Assembly: GCA_946627685.1 (NCBI GenBank)
Contig: CAMOVV010000057.1
Location: forward strand, 1 to 7,200
Direction of reading: 5' to 3'
Source: an uncultured Bacteroidales bacterium
GTDB taxonomy: Bacteria; Bacteroidota; Bacteroidia; Bacteroidales; UBA932
DNA length: 7,200 nt
Below, piece after piece: positions 1 through 4,485 of this stretch. The notes under the pieces were generated by a model. It saw only the letters and a program-made list of their open reading frames with translations, made no database searches and was not told the DNA's origin. The stretch's first letter is position 1, and every line of letters begins with the position of its first letter. Both the position numbers and the translations under genes were made by a program.

Positions 1-185
1 TGACAACCGAACGCGACATACGCAACCAGCTGGCCTACGCCCGGAAGGAGGGACGGGAGGAAGGTATGGAAGACGGCCTGGAAAAAGGCCGCGAAGAGGG
101 ATATGATTCCGCTGCGCGGAAGCTCGCCGAGCTTGGGGTGGACCCTGAGATTATCGAGAAGGCCACCGGCGTGAGAATCCGCTGA
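1..185 (+). CDS. 3' end of an Rpn-family (PD-(D/E)XK nuclease / putative transposase) gene, partial
   Basis: The reading frame enters from the left edge (codons in phase with base 3) and ends at TGA 183-185. The window starts one base inside what would be an ATG, but this Met is probably internal, because in this family the motif TTERDIRNQLAYARKEG lies near the C-terminus of a protein of roughly 300 residues. Visible parts are a short charged stretch, five tetrapeptide units of the type (R/M/L)(E/K)xG encoded by bases 42-101, and the tail AARKLAELGVDPEIIEKATG, which resembles the small helical end common in Rpn/YhgA-like proteins. The PD-(D/E)XK catalytic domain, if present, lies outside the window. 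Rpn proteins are nucleases that promote RecA-independent recombination. A second copy of the same 3' segment follows at 244-501. The family call is good for the tail; whether the upstream gene is intact cannot be seen. Confidence 0.6.
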   Translation, partial: TTERDIRNQLAYARKEGREEGMEDGLEKGREEGYDSAARKLAELGVDPEIIEKATGVRIR

Positions 186-217
186 ACCTGTTGTGCTCTA
201 CGTAGGACGACAAAGAC
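1..217 (+). repeat. Tandem duplicated Rpn 3' segment, copy 1
   Basis: Copy 1 of a direct repeat whose partner lies at about 244-530. Similarity covers the coding tail and continues about 30-40 bp past the stop codon: copy 1 has cctgttgtgctctacgtagg and then acgaca, copy 2 has cctgtcgtgcgattcgtatg and then acgaca. In both copies a weak 6-bp stem can form just after the stop (189-194 with 206-211, one G-U pair; 505-510 with 523-528). The left boundary is outside the window. Confidence 0.75.
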
Positions 218-227
218 AAGAAGTCAC

Positions 228-259
228 TTTACTTGTTGATTAACAAATTGCTACCTTTG
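228..259 (+). promoter_or_regulatory. Bacteroidetes-type promoter match before the 69-aa ORF (tentative)
   Basis: TACCTTTG at 252-259 matches the -7 consensus TAnnTTTG exactly, and TTTA at 228-231 lies 20 bp upstream, close to the -33 element TTTG. A transcript would start a few bases after 259 and leave a short leader before ATG 292. The caution is that 252-259 also lies inside a frame encoding Rpn-like ATFAPQER, so the match may be a chance product of old coding sequence. Confidence 0.35.
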
Positions 260-530
260 CGCCACAGGAACGCACCAAATACATATACGACATGACAACC
301 GAACGCGACATACGCAACCAGCTGGCCTACGCCCGGAAGGAGGGACGCGAGGAAGGACGGAAAGAAGGTATGGAAAAGGGTATAAAAAAGGGCCGGAAAG
401 AGGGACGTGAGGAGGGATACGATTCCGCTGCGCGGAAGCTCGCCGAGCTGGGGGTGGATCCGGAGATTATAGAGAAGGCCACCGGCGTGAAAATCCGCTG
501 ATCCTGTCGTGCGATTCGTATGACGACACA
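244..530 (+). repeat. Tandem duplicated Rpn 3' segment, copy 2
   Basis: Copy 2 of the direct repeat. It differs from copy 1 by a 24-bp gain in the 12-bp-period array and by scattered substitutions, so the duplication is not fresh. The left edge is put at about 244 because the open frame there still encodes Rpn-like sequence; this part cannot be compared with copy 1, whose equivalent is outside the window. The right edge is where resemblance after the stop codon fades. Confidence 0.65.
292..501 (+). CDS. Short Rpn C-terminal-tail ORF (69 aa), probably a truncated duplicate
   Basis: This 69-residue ORF repeats the preceding tail almost word for word: MTTERDIRNQLAYARKEG, seven tetrapeptide units (bases 334-417), then AARKLAELGVDPEIIEKATG. 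It has two more 4-residue units than the first copy (24 bp) and several substitutions, many of them silent or conservative. There is no room for a nuclease domain. Read upstream in the same frame, 244-291 is open and gives QIATFAPQERTKYIYD, which looks like the Rpn sequence normally preceding this motif. The frame is then closed by TAA at 241-243. So the piece is best read as the 3' end of a duplicated Rpn gene that lost its 5' part, not as a gene designed to be this short. A promoter-like motif at 228-259 could still allow it to be transcribed. If expressed, it would be a small, highly charged, mostly helical peptide of unknown role. Confidence 0.5.
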   Translation: MTTERDIRNQLAYARKEGREEGRKEGMEKGIKKGRKEGREEGYDSAARKLAELGVDPEIIEKATGVKIR

Positions 531-573
531 TGAAGCGCGAAGTTTAACTCTCTGATATATAGAACAATAATAC

Positions 574-604
574 AATCGTCTTACGGAAAATCCGTAAGAC
601 GATT
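574..604. terminator. Strong hairpin, probable (bidirectional) terminator
   Basis: A perfect 14-bp inverted repeat, AATCGTCTTACGGA at 574-587 and its complement at 591-604, is separated by an AAA loop (588-590). The plus-strand side is followed by an interrupted T-rich run (TTTCATTT, 603-610). The hairpin lies 73 bp after the stop of the Rpn remnant and well before tatA, so it would separate the two transcription units. The T-tract is imperfect, so termination efficiency is uncertain. Confidence 0.65.
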
Positions 605-756
605 TCATTTACCGCCAGACATCCAACAAGTTACACTTCACGGCAAAAATGCCCTTCCTTTTCCCTCAGCCCGCGGATTCGGAATGGAGCTGTGTCTTAC
701 CCTGGCTGATTGGATGCACGGGGGAGATGGGCGTGGAGCGGGCTGCCTGAAAAATA

Positions 757-784
757 GATTCTTCGCTGTCGCTCAGAATGACGG
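757..784. repeat. Short interspersed repeat of the 'TCATTCTGAGCG...GAAGAATC' type
   Basis: On the minus strand this stretch reads CCGTCATTCTGAGC, then GACAGCGAAGAATC, a well-known short repeat seen between genes in many bacterial genomes. It is known for producing spurious predicted peptides like the VILSDSEESI read here on the minus strand and the RFFAVAQNDG read on the plus strand. It has an imperfect dyad (ATTCT...AGAAT ends). Recognition is from memory of the motif; the copy number in this genome cannot be judged from one window. Confidence 0.55.
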
Positions 785-884
785 GAGGCGAGGCGGGATT
801 ATGCGGAATCTTGCGTACGGAGTGCCCGGGGACTTTTTTCGGGACTTTCAGGGCGTGCCTGCAGAACCGGAGTTTCAAAAAAAA

Positions 885-916
885 TTTGCTATTTCGAGTT
901 ATTATCCGTAATTTCG
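885..916 (+). promoter_or_regulatory. Likely promoter of the tatA-tatC cluster
   Basis: TTTG at 885-888 is followed, after 20 bp, by TAATTTCG at 909-916, one mismatch from the Bacteroidetes -7 consensus TAnnTTTG. The 19-21 bp spacing expected for the primary sigma factor of this phylum is met. Transcription would start near 920-925, leaving a leader of roughly 35-40 bases before ATG 961. No other equally good match was seen in the 502-960 interval on this strand. Confidence 0.5.
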
Positions 917-960
917 GCTGGATTATGACTTGATGTCAGTTTTTAATTAAAGAATATAAT

Positions 961-1170
961 ATGAATCATCTTTTATTCCTTAATCTCGGTGCAGGTGAGA
1001 TTATCGTCATCTGCCTTGTAATCCTTCTTCTTTTCGGCGGAAAGAAAATTCCCGAGCTCATGAAGGGCCTTGGAAAAGGGGTCAAGAGTTTCAAGCAGGG
1101 CATGAATGAGATCGAGAAAGACCTAGGTGCTGATGACACCACTCCCGGAAACAACCAAACATCCAAATAA
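961..1170 (+). CDS. tatA: Sec-independent protein translocase subunit TatA/TatE
   Basis: A 69-residue TatA-family protein of normal length. It forms the size-adaptable element of the twin-arginine translocase, which moves folded proteins across the inner membrane. Residues 1-10 are a short periplasmic N-terminus, about 11-25 one transmembrane helix ([14 protein letters not shown]), then the hallmark hinge FGGKKIPEL with the FG pair at 25-26, an amphipathic helix rich in Gly and Lys (about 28-52), and a short polar tail. The start ATG 961 directly precedes [13 protein letters not shown]; the leader is A/T-rich with no clear Shine-Dalgarno, as expected in Bacteroidetes. It is the first gene of the five-gene cluster, 24 bp before a gene encoding a Tat substrate, with tatC closing the cluster. 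No separate TatB is seen, so this protein probably serves both A and B roles (inference). Confidence 0.93.
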   Translation: MNHLLFLNLGAGEIIVICLVILLLFGGKKIPELMKGLGKGVKSFKQGMNEIEKDLGADDTTPGNNQTSK

Positions 1171-1194
1171 TAACCAACTAATCAACGATTTATT

Positions 1195-2679
1195 ATGAGC
1201 AAAGAAATTACCAGAAGATCGTTCATCAAGACCGGAACGGCAGCTGCCATCGGGCTGACCGTGGCTCCGAGTTCGATCCTTGGCAAGACCTATGGTCACA
1301 CTGCCGCTCCCAGCGACAAGTTGAATGTCCTCGGCGTCGGTATCGGCGGCCGCGGCGCATCCGACATCCGTGCCGTTGCTAAGACCGAGAACATCATCGG
1401 TCTGGCCGATGTGGACTGGGCTTATGCGGACCATGTGTTCAAGGACTATCCCAAGGCCAAGAAGTTCAACGACTACCGCGTGATGTACGACAAGATGCTC
1501 AAGAGCGCCGATGCCGTCATCGTTGCCACAGCCGACCACACTCACGCCATCATTGCCGCCGATGCCATCACCGCCGGCAAGCATGTGTACGTTGAGAAGC
1601 CCATGACCCTCTATCCTTATGAGTCCAGGCTCCTCACCAAGCTCGCGAAGAAATATAAGGTAGCCACCCAGCAGGGTAACCAGGGCGCTTCAAGCGAAGG
1701 CACCCGCAAGGCCATCAACTGGTTCCTCAACGGCGAAATCGGAGAGGTCACCAGAATCGACGCCTTCACCAACAGGCCTATCTGGCCCCAGGGTATCAAT
1801 GCCCCGACCGAGTCCGCTCCCGTTCCCAAGACCATGAACTGGGATTCCTTCATCGGACCGGCCAAGTTCCGCGAGTATCACCCTGTTTACACCCCCTGGA
1901 ACTTCCGCGGCTGGTGGGACTTCGGTTCCGGCGCCCTCGGCGACATGGCGAACCACATCCTCCAGGTTGCCTTCAAGGCCATGAACCTCGGCTCTCCCAC
2001 TGAAATCATCGGCAGCTCCACCATGCTCATGACCGACTCCTGCCCTGCAGCTGAGAGAATCGTTTACAAGTTCCCTGCCCGCGACAACCTTCCCAAGGTC
2101 GCCCTTCCTCCCGTCACCCTCACCTGGTCCGACGGTGGAATCGTTCCCGAGCTCCCCGTCAACATGCCCAAGGACAAGAAGTTCGGTGCTGACGGAGTTA
2201 CCGTTTGGTACGGTACGAAGGACACCATGGTTGTCGGCTGCTACGGCAACAATCCTTTCCTCTGCTCCGGCCGCGAGCCTGTCGTTCCCCAGGTGTGCCG
2301 CGTAGTTCCCGACAACGCCCACCAGCAGGACTGGGTACGCGCCTGCAAGGAGGCCCCCGAGTACAGGGTTCCTTCAGAGTCCGACTTCCAGTTCGCAGGC
2401 CCTCTCAACGAGATGATCGTAATGGGCTGCGCCGCAGTCCGTCTGCAGACCCTCGGCCAGTGGCTCAAGTGGGACGGCGAGAACCTCCGCTTCACCAACA
2501 TCCCCGCCACCGCCCAGATCCGCAGCGTCATCAAGGACAAGTTCAACATCAAGGACGGCCATCCGACCTTCGACCGCGACTACTCCGAGCCCGTTGACGC
2601 CAACGAGTATGCCAAGGAGCTCATCAACCACACTTATCGTGAGGGCTGGAAGCTTCCTGCAATGCCTACCGATGTTTAA
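1195..2679 (+). CDS. Tat-exported Gfo/Idh/MocA family oxidoreductase
   Basis: A 494-residue protein of the Gfo/Idh/MocA dehydrogenase family, which uses NAD(P) to oxidise or reduce hydroxyl groups of sugars and cyclitols. The N-terminus carries a textbook twin-arginine signal: TRRSFIK at 6-12, a hydrophobic stretch at about 13-30, and a possible signal peptidase site near residues 35-38. There is no lipobox, so the mature enzyme is probably soluble in the periplasm. The Rossmann domain starts at about 43 with GVGIGGRG (47-54), and the family motif EKP is at 134-136. The C-terminal domain has GALGDMANH (246-254), the pattern of bacterial-type members from Bacteroidetes and Planctomycetes. The length fits this exported subgroup. 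Export after cofactor binding parallels Zymomonas glucose-fructose oxidoreductase, whose NADP is bound tightly. The neighbours suggest it makes 3-keto sugars or glycosides; the substrate is not readable from sequence. The bias to C-ending codons suggests good expression. Confidence 0.9.
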   Translation: MSKEITRRSFIKTGTAAAIGLTVAPSSILGKTYGHTAAPSDKLNVLGVGIGGRGASDIRAVAKTENIIGLADVDWAYADHVFKDYPKAKKFNDYRVMYDKMLKSADAVIVATADHTHAIIAADAITAGKHVYVEKPMTLYPYESRLLTKLAKKYKVATQQGNQGASSEGTRKAINWFLNGEIGEVTRIDAFTNRPIWPQGINAPTESAPVPKTMNWDSFIGPAKFREYHPVYTPWNFRGWWDFGSGALGDMANHILQVAFKAMNLGSPTEIIGSSTMLMTDSCPAAERIVYKFPARDNLPKVALPPVTLTWSDGGIVPELPVNMPKDKKFGADGVTVWYGTKDTMVVGCYGNNPFLCSGREPVVPQVCRVVPDNAHQQDWVRACKEAPEYRVPSESDFQFAGPLNEMIVMGCAAVRLQTLGQWLKWDGENLRFTNIPATAQIRSVIKDKFNIKDGHPTFDRDYSEPVDANEYAKELINHTYREGWKLPAMPTDV

Positions 2680-2702
2680 TCTTTTAATAAATTGAGAATA
2701 AA

Positions 2703-3578
2703 ATGAAACGTGTATTTACTGTAATGGCATGCGTCGCAGCCGTTGCGATGGTGCTTTCCTGCGGAAACAAGAAGAAAGAGGCCAAGGCTGCAGCTGAGCC
2801 CGAGGCCACCAAGACCGAGGCTGCCGCTCCCGCATATACTATCGTCCAGGCCCCTCAGGTGGACCTTTCCACCCTCAAGAAGGACAAGGATGGGTATTAC
2901 ATTCTCTTTGACGGCAAGAACCTTACCGGCTGGAGAGGCTATGGCAAGGACTATGTTCCCGCAAGGTGGACCGTAGAGGACGGAGCCATAAAGATTTCCG
3001 GTTCCGGCACCGGTGAGGGCCAGAGCAAGGAAGGCGGAGACCTCATCTTCGCTCATCAGTTCAAGAACTTCGAACTCGAACTCGAGTGGAAGGTTGCCAA
3101 GGGAAGCAATTCCGGTATCTTCTACCTCGCCCAGGAAGTCACCACCGAGAAGGACGGAAAGACCCGCTTCGAGCCTATCTACATCTCTTCTCCCGAGTAT
3201 CAGGTGCTTGACAACGAGAACCATCCCGACGCCAAGCTCGGCGTTAACGGCAACCGCAAGAGCGCGTCCCTGTATGACATGATTCCCGCCAATCCTCAGA
3301 ACGCCAAGCCCTTCGGCCAGTGGAACAAGGCCCGCATCATGGTTTACAAGGGCACCGTCGTCCACTATCAGAACGACGAGAACGTCCTCGAATATCATCT
3401 GTGGACTCCCCAGTGGACCGAGATGCTCCAGGCCAGCAAGTTCAGCCAGGAGAAATGGCCCCTCGCCTTCGAGCTCCTCAACAACTGCGGCGGCCCCGAC
3501 CATCAGGGCTACTTCGGCATCCAGGATCACGGCGACGACGTCTGGTATCGCAACATCCGCATAAAGGTTCTCGACTAA
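2703..3578 (+). CDS. DUF1080 lipoprotein (3-keto-disaccharide hydrolase family)
   Basis: A 291-residue lipoprotein. The signal peptide has a lipobox ending VLSC with the lipidated Cys at 20. A Lys/Glu/Ala-rich linker (about 22-45) tethers one domain of the DUF1080 family (PF06439), a concanavalin-like beta-sandwich. Family landmarks are LFDGKNLTGW (68-77), NSGIFYL (136-142), EYQVLDNENHPD (165-176), GQWNKARI (205-212) and the closing QDHGDDVWYRNIRI (274-287). Members cleave glycosides whose sugar was first oxidised to the 3-keto form, so pairing with the dehydrogenase 23 bp upstream is meaningful. The residues after Cys20 (GNKKKE) are basic and lack the acidic surface-export signal known from Bacteroidetes lipoproteins, so a periplasm-facing position is more likely (inference). 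The start at 2703 has an A-rich leader and gives a proper signal peptide. The family call is firm; the natural substrate is unknown. Confidence 0.9.
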   Translation: MKRVFTVMACVAAVAMVLSCGNKKKEAKAAAEPEATKTEAAAPAYTIVQAPQVDLSTLKKDKDGYYILFDGKNLTGWRGYGKDYVPARWTVEDGAIKISGSGTGEGQSKEGGDLIFAHQFKNFELELEWKVAKGSNSGIFYLAQEVTTEKDGKTRFEPIYISSPEYQVLDNENHPDAKLGVNGNRKSASLYDMIPANPQNAKPFGQWNKARIMVYKGTVVHYQNDENVLEYHLWTPQWTEMLQASKFSQEKWPLAFELLNNCGGPDHQGYFGIQDHGDDVWYRNIRIKVLD

Positions 3579-3588
3579 TCCATCCGTC

Positions 3589-4485
3589 ATGAAGAGAATT
3601 CTCTTTGCGATAATGGCAATTGCGGCCCTTACCGCCTGCGGCAACAAAGCCGCAGGCGACAAGGAGCCTGCAAAGAAGGACATCGCCATCCAGCTCTATT
3701 CTGTTCGTGAGGTGCTCGGCACCGGCGAGGCCGTCAAGCCCGTCCTCAAGCAGCTTGCCGACATGGGATACACCGCGGTCGAGGCCGCAGGCTATTCCGA
3801 CGGCAAGATTTACGGTCTCGAGCCCGCAGCCTACAAGGCCGCCCTCGACGAGGCCGGACTGCAGTCCCTCTCCACCCACGTGAACAAGTACATCTCCAAG
3901 GAGGAGCTTGAGAGCGGTGATTTCACGGAGTCCCTCAAATGGTGGGACGAGTGCATCGCCGCCCACAAGGTCGCCGGCGTGAAATACATCGTGATGCCTT
4001 CCATGGCCCGTAACCTCAACGCCAAGGACCTCAAGACCTGGTGCGATTACTTCAACGCTGTCGGAAAGAAATGCTCCGAGGCAGGTCTTCTCTTCGGCTA
4101 CCACAACCACTCCCAGGAGTTCGACAAGGTCACCGACCTTGACGAGAAGGTGTATGACTTCATGCTGAAGAACACGGATCCCAAGTACGTCTTCTTCGAG
4201 ATGGACGTTTACTGGGCCTGCATCGGCCGCGCCTTCCCCGCCGAATACTTCCAGAAGTATCCCGGCCGTTTCCGCCTGCTCCACATCAAGGATCACTATG
4301 AGGTGGGCGCCAGCGGCATGGTCGGTTTCGACGCCATCTTCGCGAACGCGAAGACCGCCGGAGTCGAAGGCATCATCACCGAGGTTGAGGGTCATCCCGA
4401 GGGAAAGACCATCATGGAGGTTGTGAAGGGCAGCTTGGATTATCTGCGTAACGCTCCGTTCGTTCCCGTACATTATGGCGAATAA
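3589..4485 (+). CDS. Sugar phosphate isomerase/epimerase-like TIM-barrel lipoprotein
   Basis: A 298-residue protein of the xylose isomerase-like TIM-barrel superfamily (PF01261 type), carried on a lipoprotein signal: lipobox LTAC with Cys17, then a short linker to about residue 30. The barrel begins with DIAIQLYSVRE (31-41). Likely metal or substrate ligands are in YHNHSQEF (171-178), EMDVYW (204-209), LLHIKD (230-235) and ITEVEG (263-268), the usual His/Glu/Asp positions of this fold. Because it is exported, phosphorylated sugars are unlikely substrates despite the family name. In 3-keto-glycoside loci such proteins accompany DUF1080 and Gfo/Idh/MocA enzymes and act on keto-sugar intermediates (isomerase, epimerase, hydratase or lyase chemistry; which one is not decided here). 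The gene starts 10 bp after the DUF1080 stop and overlaps tatC by 11 bp, pointing to one mRNA and coupled translation. Confidence 0.88.
   Translation: MKRILFAIMAIAALTACGNKAAGDKEPAKKDIAIQLYSVREVLGTGEAVKPVLKQLADMGYTAVEAAGYSDGKIYGLEPAAYKAALDEAGLQSLSTHVNKYISKEELESGDFTESLKWWDECIAAHKVAGVKYIVMPSMARNLNAKDLKTWCDYFNAVGKKCSEAGLLFGYHNHSQEFDKVTDLDEKVYDFMLKNTDPKYVFFEMDVYWACIGRAFPAEYFQKYPGRFRLLHIKDHYEVGASGMVGFDAIFANAKTAGVEGIITEVEGHPEGKTIMEVVKGSLDYLRNAPFVPVHYGE

Larger units (their letters stand above)
502..960. other. Intergenic region between the Rpn remnant and tatA
   Basis: No convincing gene is present in these 459 bases. In order they hold the end of the duplicated Rpn segment (to about 530), the 14-bp hairpin at 574-604, a GC-rich stretch around 670-870 that includes a short interspersed-type repeat at 757-784, a close pair of GGGACTTT direct repeats (829-836 and 841-848), and an A/T-rich stretch from about 875 carrying the likely tatA promoter. 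ORFs of 70-93 codons here, on both strands, lack family features and partly translate the repeat. Confidence 0.6.

Noticed and set aside
334..417. Periodic units considered as a CRISPR-like or non-coding tandem array
   Set aside because: Units are 12 bp, contiguous and in frame, encoding charged tetrapeptides; there are no spacers.
327..608. 93-codon minus-strand frame across the Rpn tail (Ser/Arg/Pro/Phe repeats)
   Set aside because: It is the reverse reading of the 12-bp-period array; the plus-strand reading has the recognisable Rpn tail.
684..911. 75-codon plus-strand and 70-codon minus-strand ORFs in the intergenic region
   Set aside because: Both translate the short repeat at 757-784 (RFFAVAQNDG and SDSEES peptides), a known source of false genes.
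1690..2322. 210-codon minus-strand frame inside the oxidoreductase gene
   Set aside because: Shadow of the Gfo/Idh/MocA gene; Gly/Val-rich with no motif.
2676..3689. 337-codon open frame on the minus strand opposite the DUF1080 gene
   Set aside because: It is antisense to a clear family member and arises from the strong C-ending codon bias; its translation is Val/Leu/Gly-rich without recognisable motifs.
3478..4473. 331-codon open frame on the minus strand opposite the TIM-barrel gene
   Set aside because: Mirror of a conserved coding frame; the plus strand has a lipobox and ligand motifs, the minus strand none.
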